The notes under the pieces: generated by a model | Database searches by the model: none | Told to the model about the DNA's origin: nothing | What the model saw: the letters and a program-made list of their open reading frames with translations, nothing else | DNA from: Cryptomeria japonica | Lineage: Eukaryota > Streptophyta > Pinopsida > Cupressales > Cupressaceae | Assembly (NCBI RefSeq): GCF_030272615.1 | Contig: NC_081407.1 | Coordinates: 151,239,048 to 151,303,047 of the forward strand | Direction: 5' to 3' | DNA length: 64,000 bases | Part shown: in pieces, positions 1-11,280 of the stretch | Position numbering within the stretch: position 1 is the stretch's first letter | Layout of the letters: every line of letters begins with the position of its first letter | Made by a program: the position numbers and the translations under genes

Positions 1-568
1 AGCGGCGGGAGATTCTTTCTCCTATCAAATTCAAATAATTAAATGATTTGTGTATGAGGCCGACTCAAGTGTGAGATGCCTCCATTTAAATAATAATTAA
101 TATTTTTATTATAGCTGACTTGATGAGAAGTCGTCCTATTTCATGGTTGTAAAGATGTCTCTCTTGATGCCGACTATTCTTGAAAAGGCACCACGACTTG
201 CATATATATACTCATGCAATCTTCATTCATTTGATGATCCAACACATTAAAGTCAAACTAGCGCTTGAGGAAGGAGTTCGATATCTTCGGCATATTGGCA
301 TATTGCTTCAGATCAATACCTATGAAGGAGAAATTATTTCAGTTGTAAATTCGCACCTAGCGAAGTACCTTCACTTCATCATTGTATTGGCCTTGAGATT
401 GGCCAAGTTGTAAAGGCAAATTTTCTGTATTATTCAATAATATAAGAGATATCATTGGCTGGGTTTTTCTCCCTCGAGAAGGAGGGTTTTCCCAGGGTAT
501 TTGCTGTGTTCAAGTGTTTATTATTTCTGTACTTCTACTTATTTCACTTCTGATCCTCAAACTCAACA
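1..568 (+). repeat. 5' LTR (first ~15 bases missing)
   Basis: Base 1 aligns with base 3519 of the right LTR, so about 15 bases of the LTR precede the window. It ends in TCAACA, matching the TGTTGA start seen in the right copy as a 6-bp terminal inverted repeat. Confidence 0.85.
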
Positions 569-580
569 TGGTATTAGAGT
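569..580 (+). other. Primer-binding site
   Basis: TGGTATTAGAGT begins directly after the 5' LTR. It is one or two bases from the usual plant copia site TGGTATCAGAGC, complementary to the 3' end of initiator-Met tRNA. Confidence 0.75.
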
Positions 581-2981
581 GGGTTCATGAGATCCAATCA
601 GATTTAATTAAGCAGATTCTCTATGAAGTTCATTTTGAAAGGCATTGAATCTTATGTAGTCTACTGGTGTGGCACTCAAGAGGAGACATATGTATTGGAG
701 GCGGATAAGTGGAAAAGATCGAGCATCTAGGGCCTGAACATTTGCGTATAACAACTATCATTTGGAGTGTCTCCCGATTTGCTCGTGATTGCGTAGCCTC
801 CGGCTCTCGCCACTCCCCAATCGGAGCCTTTCTCCACCTACAAATATTGAGTACTGGCGGTACCATTTGGAATGGAATTAGGACCTCAGAACGAAGCAAA
901 AGTGGAACATGCTGGTGGGACTGTATCTAGCAAATAGAACTTCGGATTATTGTCCAAGACGTCATCCTTTTGTAGTGAGAGTAGCAGAACTATTTTTTGG
1001 CACATCCATTCTCATCGCAAGTGATCAACATTATTGGAGGACCTATATTTGATTGCCTAGCCTGTGGTTCCTTCATGATCGGGTAATCACATTTGCTGTT
1101 CCATAGTGCAATTGCTAAGACAGGCATTTGTTTTCCTGTTAAGCTATTTTGATAGTTCGTGGCGGCTTCAGTTGGCGCTGTGGGCCATATCCTTGGCAGC
1201 ATCGAATCTAACAAGTTGTCAAATTTGTTAAGACCAGTATTTCCATGATCGCTTCCATATTTGTGATCTGCGATTTCATTGTTTTGACCTCTGCAAGGCC
1301 ATCTGACAAATTGGTTGGTGGGCATACAAGGTGGCCCTTTTGGAGGCACTATTTTTTTCGCTTTGAATCTACTATCTATCGAGCTGCTTATTAGAGGTTT
1401 GCAGGCTGGATTGTTTTCTTGCCTTGTGCCCAAGCTTACTTGAGTTGGTGATCAGACTATACCCGTGGCTGGTGCATTATCTGCTCACCCCACGCAAGGA
1501 GTAATTGACCGATCTCATTCACAGTGGTGACTATTTGCTTGGTATTTGAGGTTACAACATTATTTCTATAGACAATTTTTGTATAAGTCATGTATTGCTT
1601 GGAGATCGATTGGAGCACCTTATTTGCTATATCGGCCCCTCATTGTTTTTGTCGAGCCTTGTGAAGGAGTGCGGCATATTTTGGAGGGATCCACATTGGT
1701 GCTTCATTTGTTTAGTATGCGTGCCATATGAGTTGGATCCTGGCCCCAGATGTAATTCAATTTCTTTGATGACATTGTCCTCAATGAAATCTTAGCTCCA
1801 TGTTCCTGTGTATTTGATCGACTGGCCACTATTGCTTATGCTTGGCGAGCGTTGATATCCGAGGGCATTCACAGCTCCATCAGTCCTGGCAATCCTTGGC
1901 TCGCGAATTTATTCATTGGAGGCCCAAATTTCACTTCATCGGTAGTTGCATAACATATATTTCATGTTTGTTGTACATTGGGTGATCCGGTTCAGGCAGC
2001 TTGTAAGGTCGACCCTTCAACCGTTATTAGTGGCAGATTGTTTGAATCAGCACTTTATTCATTTATTGGCAGCAGCATACATCCATTAAGTCACATCGAT
2101 TTGTGCCTGAGATTGGAGTTTTTGTGGCATTGGGAATCGATCAAGCTCTCTTCTGGCTCGTTCTCTCTTGTTTGTAGCGATTATTCTATCGGTCTAAGAT
2201 TGGTTTGATAGTGGTCATTGTATTTGGCATATATTCCATGGTGTTGAGAGATGATTTGAAGCACTTGTGGAGTTGACTTGGTGACTTGGCCTTGGTGACA
2301 TCATAAGTGGTTGATTGGTGTGCTTGGTCGACAGTGATGCTTGGTGCTCCTATTCATATCTTACGGAATTTTGCTGTTGGTAGATTCACCGTCTCAACGG
2401 AAGTTTGCTGATCCTATTCTGGGCACATCTGGAGCAGATCTGAATCTTTAGGTGCAAAGATCATGAAATAAAAATTGGTGGATCGAGAGGAAGATTAGAC
2501 AATAAAAAGATATGTATTTCATACCCTTGAGTAATGTTCATGAATCTTTTATGTAGTTATTTGGAATAGTGAATCATATATGCTTTTGGCATTGGTATTT
2601 CTCTTCGGGACAAGATGATTCTATGAACTATTAGTAATCTCTCTAAAGATGCTTCCAGGACGGATCGAGGAGCATAAGGATCATGAGAGATTGCATTCAA
2701 GGGAGGAAGAGCTTGATGCATCCTGTGAGGAAGTCACACAGGCTAAAGAATGGAGACACAACTTGCTACCATGGGGCTGAGTTGGTGGCACATAACTGGA
2801 GACATCTCTCAAAGAGGAAGAACCTATTCAGATTGCCATTGTCATCAGCATCTTCAAAGAGGAGGAATTAACACTCATAGGGAGTCTAACAAACCAAGAG
2901 AGGCAAGCTTGGATGAGGAGGTCAGGAGGTTGATGCTAGTACTTGGAGCTTCAGAGGGAGTCACATCATCATGAAGATCTG
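581..2981 (+). other. Internal region of the non-autonomous element, no coding signal
   Basis: About 2.4 kb between primer site and tandem repeats. All six frames were considered. Open frames (for example 990-1433 minus and 1978-2208 plus) show no retroelement motif and no plausible domain. Base composition is less AT-rich than the flanks. Possibly structural or packaging sequence; function not recognised. Confidence 0.5.
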
Positions 2982-3122
2982 TTGTAGTGTATATTTCTCT
3001 GAGATGGAGAAATATAAGGTGAAAGCCCTTGTAGTGTAAATCTCCCTGAGATGGAAAAATATGAGGTGAAAGCCCTTGTAGTGTATATTTCTCCGAGACG
3101 GAGAAATTTGAGGTGAAAGCCC
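2982..3122. repeat. Three 47-bp tandem repeats
   Basis: Three consecutive units of exactly 47 bases (2982-3028, 3029-3075, 3076-3122), each starting TTGTAGTGTA and ending GTGAAAGCCC, differ by a few substitutions. A degenerate partial fourth unit follows. Each unit contains a local inverted repeat around TTTCTC..GAGAAA. Confidence 0.9.
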
Positions 3123-3182
3123 TTGTCCATCTTTGAGATGGAGATGTGGTTCTATCCACCCTTTGGGAGTAGCCATGGTGGA

Positions 3183-3475
3183 TATCATGTTGAGAGACTC
3201 CATGACAACATCACGTTGAGAGACTCCGTGATGAATCCTTTGTACTTATGTTTTTCCACACATGGGAGTAGCCATGACGACATCACGTTGAGTGACTCCG
3301 TGATGGGCACTTGTGCAAATATTCCTTTCCACACAGGGGAGTAGCCATGTTGGACATCATGTTAAGTGACTCCATGCCGGTATCACGTTGAGTGACTCCG
3401 TGACGAACATTCTTCCACAAATGGGTGTAGACAGTGTGAGTGTCATGTTGAGAGACTCCATGACATGAATATCTG
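3183..3475. repeat. Six dispersed copies of a short hairpin motif
   Basis: The motif TTGAGAGACTC or TTGAGTGACTC (one copy TTAAGTGACTC) occurs six times, each time flanked by short inverted arms. Three copies have TCACG/CGTGA arms and three have CATG/CATG arms. Copies near 3215 and 3283 extend to CATCACG/CGTGATG; the copy near 3449 extends to TGTCATG/CATGACA. They sit just upstream of the polypurine tract. Confidence 0.85.
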
Positions 3476-3492
3476 GAAAGATATCTCCCTAG

Positions 3493-3503
3493 CTAAGAGG
3501 GAG
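3493..3503 (+). other. Polypurine tract
   Basis: CTAAGAGGGAG lies immediately before the TGTTGATG start of the 3' LTR, as expected for the plus-strand primer of an LTR element. Confidence 0.8.
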
Positions 3504-4086
3504 TGTTGATGTTATTGTAGCGTCGGGAGATTCTTTCTCCTATCAAATTCAAATAATTAAATGATTTGTGTATGAGGCCGACTCAAGTGTGAGACGCCTC
3601 CATTTAAATAATAAATAATATTTTTATTATAGCCGACTTGATGAGAAGTCGTCCTATTTCATGGTTGTAAAGACATCTCTCTTGATGCCGACTATTCTTG
3701 AAAAGGCACCACGACTTGCATATATATACTCATGCAATCTTCATTCATTTGATGATCCAACACATTAAAGTAAAACTAGCGCTTGAGGAAGGAGTTCGAT
3801 ATCTTCAGCATATTGGCATATTTCTTCAGATCAATACCTATTAAGGAGATATTGTTTCAGTTGTAAATTCACGCCTAGTGAGGTGCCTTCACTTCATCAT
3901 TGTATTGGCCTTGAGATTGGCCAAGTTGTAAAGGCAAATTTTCTGTATTATTCAATAATATAAGAGATATCATTGGCTGGGTTTTTCTCCCTCAAGAAGG
4001 AGGGTTTTCCCAGGGTATTTGCTGTGTTCAAGTGTTTATTATATCTGTACTTCTGCTTATTTCACTTCTGATCCCCAAACTCAAAA
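3504..4086 (+). repeat. 3' LTR
   Basis: A 583-bp direct repeat of the left LTR. It starts TGTTGATG; its end reads TCAAAA where the 5' LTR has TCAACA, so the terminal CA has probably mutated. A polyadenylation-like AATAAT region near 3950-3962 is shared by both LTRs. Confidence 0.85.
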
Positions 4087-7009
4087 ATTTTCACATAGAT
4101 TTTTGCCTTTGGGAACCTACATTCGACCATCCACTGAACGCACAGCTGCAAGCATGATTTTTATAGCATATATGAAAGATTTTTCAGGCGATTTAAAGAA
4201 GAAATTTCCAGAATTTTGAATCTGCAATAGCTTAATTCCAATTTTATTTTCTTTTTATTCTATGCATTTAATTTGTAAACAATTTCTAATTTTTTCAGCA
4301 TGTTCAATGATTTAATTTAATTGATTTTATTTGTCTAAATTTGTTACATGACGTTCTCACACAATACACAACCATTATTCTATTTTACATAGGTGTGGGT
4401 AAGCCCCCTCACACCCCATTGTCAAGAACTAGGATCCAAACACGACTAAAACAAAACCTCTAAATTGAGAAGCTATGGAGGATGTGGCTGCAGCAGAAGG
4501 GAGATTGCATTGGATGACATTGATATGGTAGAGAAGCCGTCATTGCCATCTAGTAGGATGGTGGAGCCATAGGCACAATCTTCCAGACCAAGCAAGGATC
4601 TACAATCAACTGTGAGGACCATACCCTCTACCCCTTGTAATCCATATGTATTCAAGAATCAAATTTCATAGAAAACACTTCCTCATGGTTTTTTAGACTC
4701 GTTTGATACATATTACATATTGTAATTAAATTTTGCAAAAAAAAAAAATGTGTTTGTTTAAGAAATTTTAGCATTTTTTATGTTGCCGAGTCGAAAATTT
4801 TGGGCTGGCTAAGTATTCTTTGAGTCCGAGTTTGCAATGCATCCCTTGAAAATTGGAAAACTTCTTATATAAGTTTCTCATATATATCATATAAATTAAA
4901 GTAAGTTTACCTAAAGAGCTGATATGCAATTGACAAAAGCTAGAAGAATTAAAGAATGAATTAGTAGACTTAGTATTTTCTATTTTTTCATAATAATTTA
5001 CTAGACTTTTTGTAGCAGAAAAATTTCTTATCAAATCCCAAAGAGGTAATGGTACAAAAAGAAACACAAACAATAATAAGGCTTACGATGCTTAACATGG
5101 ATTGAAGTTTTAACAATTGATTGAAATGTTTTTAAAATAATGGCATTCTCTATCCTTCATCTCTAGGTGATTATGGTTTAACATTTGATTTTTTATATAT
5201 GATAATGATTATCAAATATCAACATAGTTAATCTTTGATTTTGTTGATATCAATTTTTAAGCATTTTTTAAAATTTTAAATTCTTTAAAGTTGCACATCC
5301 ATTGTATGACTATTTGCTTTTAAATTTAATTTATATATTAATATTCTTATAGTTTTGCCATCTCTAAGTACCCATCTCCAAAATTTTGTTGTTTTGAGGA
5401 TGGCATACTACTACTGACATTGTCCCCTATACCAGTTCTAGTCACCATCTCTTAGTAACTATGGGTTTTTTAAACACATTAAAGAGATTAGCAATGAAGT
5501 TAGATTTATCATTGTTGGTTGGTACACTACGTTCCAAAAGATAAGATATATCATTATTAGAGTGGAATCTCCACCTTGTTGAGTCTTTTTGAGTAATCAA
5601 TATTGTGGTATAACCATGGATCATGTAAACAGCTTCAATATGTTATTGGACCTACATGTGTAACTTGGATGTATTATTATATTTTATAAATTGGGTTAGT
5701 GCCTTAATGGATCGGCCTCCCTTTATGTCATATGTTGAGGTGTATAAATCAAGGCGATTTCTCCCACAATAGTACTCACTTTTCTGTCCATTTATTTATT
5801 ATATATTGAAATTCTTATTTTTGGAATCTTTCGACACCATCACATATTACTGAAACTAAGTCAACAATCTAACATAAAATCCAAACTTAAGAAAATTGAG
5901 GAATGAGAATATTTCACAAGGCGTCCAGATTGCATTCTTTTGTTAAGGGCTTATTTCAGAAAATGGGAGAGACCCAGTAAACTTTGTAAATACAGGAAAT
6001 TGGATGATTGCAGATCTGCATATTTTACAGAATTTACACGCCATGGAAATTGTTTCAAGAGAATTAGACTTGTGAGGATCTCCCAACATATGATTATTTC
6101 TAAAGAGAAGTACTGTTCCCAAAAAAAGCCCCCTCTGGGGGTCCTTAAGTTGATGGGGCAAGATTCAGGTTTTAAAGACTTCATTTTGTGGATCAAGGGT
6201 GTATAAAAGATTACATTTGGGATTCAAAAGTATTCTTCTGATGAGAAGGGCAGGGATGAGTTACAAAACAAAGTAGATCGGGTTATTATGGGCATTGCTG
6301 ATCCATGATGCACTAGAACTAACGGTTTTATCTTGGAGGGAAGGATACTCTAAATGAGATGTTGTCTATGTTAAATGTGTTCGACAAAAAATTGGTTGAA
6401 TCTAGTAAAGAAATTGACAGGTTGAGGGAACATAATTCACAGCTTGTAACAGAGCTTGCTAGTTACAGGAGGAAGTATGAAGACACCACGAGTTACCCAA
6501 AACATTGTTTCAATGCTTCCACTTCTACTAATTCTGATACTGTTGATGTTCCTACCTCTACTCATAATATTCTTTTTTTTTTTTTAATTTAATTTTTGAT
6601 AAGCACGCTATTGTTGATGCTAATAATGTTGAGCATATAGAGCTAGAGCTAATAGAGTGGAGGATGACTCTATTGCTACCTCTGTTATTCCATAACATGC
6701 TCCAAGCACTGCAAGGGGTTTTGCAGAGTGGCTTGTGTTGAGGTAAGTGAAGCAAGCTGCTTTCAACCTTACTTCGTCTTTATATGTTAAGCTATTATTC
6801 TGATACCATGGCCATAGACACTATGTTACCAAGATTATCAAGAACCCCTAAGGAACCTAGACTACTTTCTTGTATTGAATTTTCAAAGCCCCCTTTTATA
6901 TTGCATCCCCAAATAGTTTAGTTTCAAAACATTTCTTACTTTTATGATCATCAAATCATTTTGGTTGGGTGACCACCACCTTGCTTGTCTATAAAATATG
7001 TTATCCTTC
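4087..7009. other. Intergenic, AT-rich, nothing recognised
   Basis: Short unsupported open frames only. The longest (5940-6206 plus and 6359-6592 plus) have no recognisable domain; the second could encode a short heptad-like segment but ends in a poly-T run. No LTR pair, terminal inverted repeat or tandem array was seen. Confidence 0.5.
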
Positions 7010-7395
7010 ATTACATTGCTTGTCCGATGTTGTACTTGCAATTGCTCTGCTAGACATGTATGCAAAATGTGAAAAGCATGGATATGGCACGTGAACTGTT
7101 TGACAGAATGCCTCATGTTGTCTTGTGAACTACGATGATTGCAGGATATGCACAAAATGGAATTGTCACAAAGGTTGTAGAGAAAATGGAATAGTCACAA
7201 AGGTTGTAGAGAAAATGGAATTGTCACAAAGGTTTTAGAGAAAATGAATTGTCAGGCATTAAGCCAAAATACACCACCTTTACCAGCATCCTTGCATCCA
7301 TTGGAGCATTGCTTCACACCATCTCTGGACTCTTAAAGAGGCGAGAATGGTGGGAAGAAATGTAAAGGAAGAGATGGGAGAGCTTATTGACAGGA
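7010..7395 (+). pseudogene. Pentatricopeptide-repeat (PPR) protein pseudogene fragment
   Basis: PPR proteins are organellar RNA-binding proteins. Here two frames carry consecutive PPR-type text: LLDMYAKC near 7042, then after a frameshift MARELFDRMP and TTMIAGYAQNG (7084-7155), and then IKPKYTTFTSIL near 7260. This order is that of PLS-class repeats. A nonsense codon replaces the usual residue after the second motif, and a 29-bp triplication shifts the frame again. The similarity stops near 7395. No start or C-terminal domain remains, so this is a dead fragment. Confidence 0.75.
7154..7240. repeat. 29-bp triplication inside the PPR pseudogene
   Basis: Three head-to-tail 29-base units (7154-7182, 7183-7211, 7212-7240) start AAAATGGAAT, with a partial fourth start at 7241. 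Because 29 is not a multiple of three, each extra copy shifts the frame. Confidence 0.9.
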
Positions 7396-9640
7396 TGTAA
7401 TGTCCCCTCCTCCTAGCCAGTTCAGTATTCAAGGTTAGTCTATTAACGAATCCTCGTAGACTAATGATATGGATAGAGGACACTTGATTTGGTGATTATT
7501 CTCTTGTTTCAGATGGCACTCTAGAGTAAACTTGGTGGAATCAGTTAATATTTATATTATCACCAAGTTGCCAGCTTAAAAATACATTAAAATCAAGCAA
7601 AACACCTCCTAAAAGTGACTTAAGTCTAGCGAGAGAGTGAGGTGCCTTCTTGCTAGCCACCATTGAGAGATAATGAGTTCACTTAAGGATTAAAGTGAAG
7701 GTAATAATAAGATATTTGAAGGAGGGGAAAGGAAACCCTAATTAGGGTGCAACTCTTGAAAAGAATGTGAAGGCAACTTGTGAGAGGGTGGACACATGTA
7801 TGGTTATTATTATTTTCACCTTGCTTCCTTGAGGAGCTTATTGGACTGAATTTGAGGTGCTTGCGAAGACGAAAACCTTCACTAGTAGACACTTGCAGTT
7901 GTGAGAGACCAACCCAAAGTGTGAGAGGAGATTTCATTACAGGGATCTCATTTGGGCTTCAAGAAATCAAATAGGAAAATTGTTTGCTGGTTATGGCTGG
8001 GAGAGCTGTTTGCTAGGGAGGCCGACCCCTCTCTAGGTTGTTTTGGGGCTTAAAAAGGGCATATGAATGAGTTTTCAGCCTTGGGGTAGAGACCCCCATC
8101 AACATCGGCAATTTTTGGTAGTTATAGAGCAGATTCGAAAGAGATTTGGGCTTTTCCTAAGTGAGCAGCTTGTGTGTAAGGCCGCCCCTTATTGGGACTA
8201 CTTGGAAGTAAGGTATCATCATCCAGTTCCAGATTTTGAATGGTTTCATATACAAAAATTCTTGACAGCAGATTGAAATCAGTTTGGAGAAAGTTCACAG
8301 CAGATTAGTAAGGTTTCTTGAGAGTTTATGACAAATTTCTGAGTGAGCTGCTTGCTGGTTGGACCACTCCTTCATAAAGATTTTAGGTTTTGAAGACATC
8401 CATTTTGAGCCTTTCAAGGGGGTTCAGCTGCAATAGATACAAGCTTGGTTCAAGAAGCTGCTGCAGTCAATTGGCTGAGTGATGTGATTGGCTGCCTACT
8501 AAATCAAATTTGAAGGGGCCCTTCCAAATCAACCCCTCCTTCGAGATTCTACGACATAGGCCAAAACGGGTATGTCCATTTAGTTATATTTATGAACCCT
8601 GAGTTGTTAAGGTGAAATCAATACTTGTTATAATCTGATTTTATATAAGATTTGAAAGATTTGTAATCAGATCTTCATAGTAGTAAGACAGTTTATTTAG
8701 AGTTAAGTTATCATATCTCTTGATTGCAATTTAGGGTTTTGTTGCTATTGTTGTTTATGTATTGGAAAGCACTCAAAAACATCAAACAAACAAACAACAA
8801 ACCATTCTGCAACTTTTGTCTAGCTCTGAAAGAACATAAAAATTTGAAATAAGGATATCATCTAGAAGCTTCCATCAAATGGAAAGCCATTGATCTGAAA
8901 AAATTTAGCAATGAAAACAAAAGGTTGGTGGTATCGGCCAAGGGGTTAGAAAAACAGCCTGGGGTAGAGAAAGAGATCGTTGGAAATCGAGGAGATGATG
9001 CAAAACAAAATGTGGGGAAGTCAAAACCAGTTCATCAAATGGCAAGAGGAAAAGAGATGAAACGTCATAGAGGTCAATGGAAGACAAAGAGACCCCATTG
9101 GCCAATGAAAACATTGCAGATCATTAACACAAGCAAAGAGGGAGTGGAATTGACCTAGAAAGTAGAGAGGGGTTGTGGCCAAGAAGAGAAATGTCATGAT
9201 TATGGCCAGGGAACAAAAAGTCACACAGGTTCATTTACACATTAAAAAAGATATAGTCGCAGATTATAAAAGGCGAGAAGTTAGTGAAGGAGTGTGGAGG
9301 GCTGCATGGTGGTGTGGAAAGTGGCCAAGAGAGGGGTTGGGTGTCAGCCAAGAAAGAAAAGTTATGAGATTGTAGCTGCAGAGGGTAGCGACTGGAGTGT
9401 GTGAACAGCAGATTGAAAAATAGCAGAGCTGAGGTTAATTATTTGATTTATTGTATAGTGAGGAAGAGAAGCCAATGAAAGGCCAAATTTGTAAAAGTGT
9501 GTTTGCAGATTTGCTGCAATCTGAGTGTTAAATTTAAGAACAGAGAGTCTCTGTTTAGGTTTTGAATTTGAGTGTTGAGTTGAATGCTAGAGGGAGGGGT
9601 CATCTTGCATCAAATCATGACCCTAAACCCAAGCCAGATC
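7396..9640. other. Unresolved repeat-like block, possible LTR
   Basis: It begins TGTAATGTCCCC, the same 12 bases as the LTR at 24502, at the point where PPR similarity ends. Short frames (8067-8276, 8925-9158, 9175-9375) resemble nothing known. A possible inverted end lies near 9593-9611 (GGAGGGGTCAT), but no target duplication was found, so the boundary is unproven. Confidence 0.3.
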
Positions 9641-10417
9641 AAATCGAGACCCAGGGGCCAAACGGATAACTTAGTAAATATAGATAAAAAATAAAATATA
9701 TTAATATAATTGTATATACATTATATATGTATGAAACATTGAAATAAAATATAAATATAATGTTTATTAATATTAATATTTTTAAGTTTTGTAACTTAAA
9801 TTAACATGTATAATATTTATATTTATATTTATGAAGATAAATATAATATTTATTAATTATAACTTATATAAATATTCATAATATTTATATTTATATTAAT
9901 ATATTTTAAAAATTAGTTAACATTGATTATTAACAACTTAAATGGATATAAACATCCATTCAGGAGGGAAGGAGGGGCGCTGAGTCGCAAAGGAATGGGT
10001 AGGCTGATTAAATTGGTCCAATACACAAGTCTATTCTTTGATTCAACTACGCTTCTACTAAAATTGTGGGCCATAACTACATTGACTTGGGTGAAGCGAC
10101 ATTTCTTTGTCGACAGAACAATAAAGAAAGAAAATCCCTTGGGTTTGTTGCAATGTTACAGAAATGTGGTGCAAACTCCCAGCAATACAAAACCAGATTC
10201 AAATCAAACCCAAAATTGGGGTTTTTGGCTAACAAAACGATAACATAGGGTTTATCTAGGGATAGATTAGAAACTTAGAATTCAAGAAAAATTATTGAGC
10301 ATACAACTATTACTAACATATCATTATATTCATCTACAATTGTTGATCAAATATTAAAGAGAAAAAATGATTAGTATTTGTCTAAGCACTCAAAATTCAA
10401 CCTAAGTAATTTCTTCC
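9641..10417. other. Very AT-rich intergenic stretch
   Basis: Bases 9668-9930 are almost pure A/T with many TAATATTTATATT-like runs, a low-complexity tract. The frame at 9923-10243 has no recognisable domain. No gene is supported. Confidence 0.5.
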
Positions 10418-10806
10418 TGTTAGTGTAAATGGGGTTATTTCCTATCTAGTTATTAGTGGGAACCTATTCACATCTTAAGTTTACTTAGGTTCTAAGTTAG
10501 TTGCCCTAGGTGGCATTCTAGAAGTTCCTTATAATGGGTTCATGTCTCGTTATTTACTTTTGGTCACTTAGCATTTAATATTTGCATCATGCATTTAATG
10601 TTTGTATAAAGGGTAGTTGTCATCCTACATTATCATCTTGCCTTTATAAGCAAGGCGTCTCATTGTACATATACTATGCTCATTATCAATATTCAATCAA
10701 TCTTGCATTGTTGAAACAATCCATTCTTGTCATTCTCTCTTGTGGAAGTTGTTTTGGTCTTTTAGGGATCTTGGGGGTGTTGTGGAGTCACTTAATTACT
10801 CCAGCA
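10418..10806 (+). repeat. Candidate solo LTR
   Basis: The segment starts TGTTAGTG and ends CCAGCA. It contains a TATA-like CTTTATAAGC followed by an AATATTCAATCAATC stretch, the usual layout of LTR promoter and polyadenylation zone. Flanking bases CTTCC and CTTCT match at four of five positions. No second copy is present, so this is a structural guess. Confidence 0.35.
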
Positions 10807-11009
10807 CTTCTGAGGATAGGTAATCTTGAAATAAGATGGAGAAATATCTTCTACTATAGACAAGCAATTATAATATCATAAATAGTAATGCAATATAATG
10901 ATTTTTGATGTAACAATTATAAATTAACTGTCTTTTATTGAAACATAGGAAACCATAAAGTTACAACAGTAAGTGGGCAAGGGTTAGGTATATCTTAGAA
11001 TATTTAATT

Positions 11010-11280
11010 ATATTTCAGTCGGTTATATTTAGTTCTTTATTAATGGTCATTTAGCATTTTAGTTCGTTTAGTCTTTTAAGTGCAACTATTGCTTCTTTTA
11101 TAAGAACCCATAGTTAGCTTTTTAGTTTTTAGCTTTATTTAGCGTTTTAAGCTTTTTTTGCTTCATGTTGAAGCTTTAGTTTTACGGTTTGTTCCTTTTA
11201 GAACACCATCTTGTAATTCCTTTATATACATTGTATATTCGTAATTAATTAATTCAATTATTTTTCAGTATAGACAGAGA
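11010..11280 (+). repeat. LTR-like fragment
   Basis: It contains TTATTAATGGTCATTTA, also found (reverse strand) in the LTRs of the nested element at 16195-17764. A CTTTATATACATTGTA promoter-like motif and an AATTAATTCAATTATTT tail follow. It may be a relative of that family; boundaries are uncertain. Confidence 0.35.

Larger units (their letters stand above)
1..4086 (+). mobile_element. Non-autonomous Ty1/copia-type LTR retrotransposon, left end cut by the window
   Basis: Two direct repeats, 1-568 and 3504-4086, flank a 2.9-kb internal region. A tRNA-Met-type primer-binding site follows the left repeat and a purine tract precedes the right one, so the element reads on the plus strand. No gag, protease, integrase or reverse-transcriptase motif was found internally; open frames there are short and unrelated to known proteins. 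It therefore looks like a LARD-type element mobilised in trans by an autonomous copia. The two LTRs are still very similar, which suggests a fairly recent insertion. The left target duplication lies outside the window, so it cannot be checked. Confidence 0.85.

Noticed and set aside
990-1433. 147-codon minus-strand frame
   Set aside because: Lies inside the non-coding interior of an LTR element, no domain, no homologous motif, likely chance.
2875-3203. Two overlapping minus-strand frames with internally repeated peptides
   Set aside because: The peptide repeats are just translations of the 47-bp DNA tandem repeats.
4473-4655. 60-codon minus-strand frame with an ordinary-looking composition
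   Set aside because: No domain recognised and no neighbouring exons; may be chance.
7396-9611. A complete LTR from TGTAATGTCCCC to a GGAGGGGTCAT inverted end
   Set aside because: No matching flanking duplication and the inverted end is imperfect; kept only as an unresolved block.
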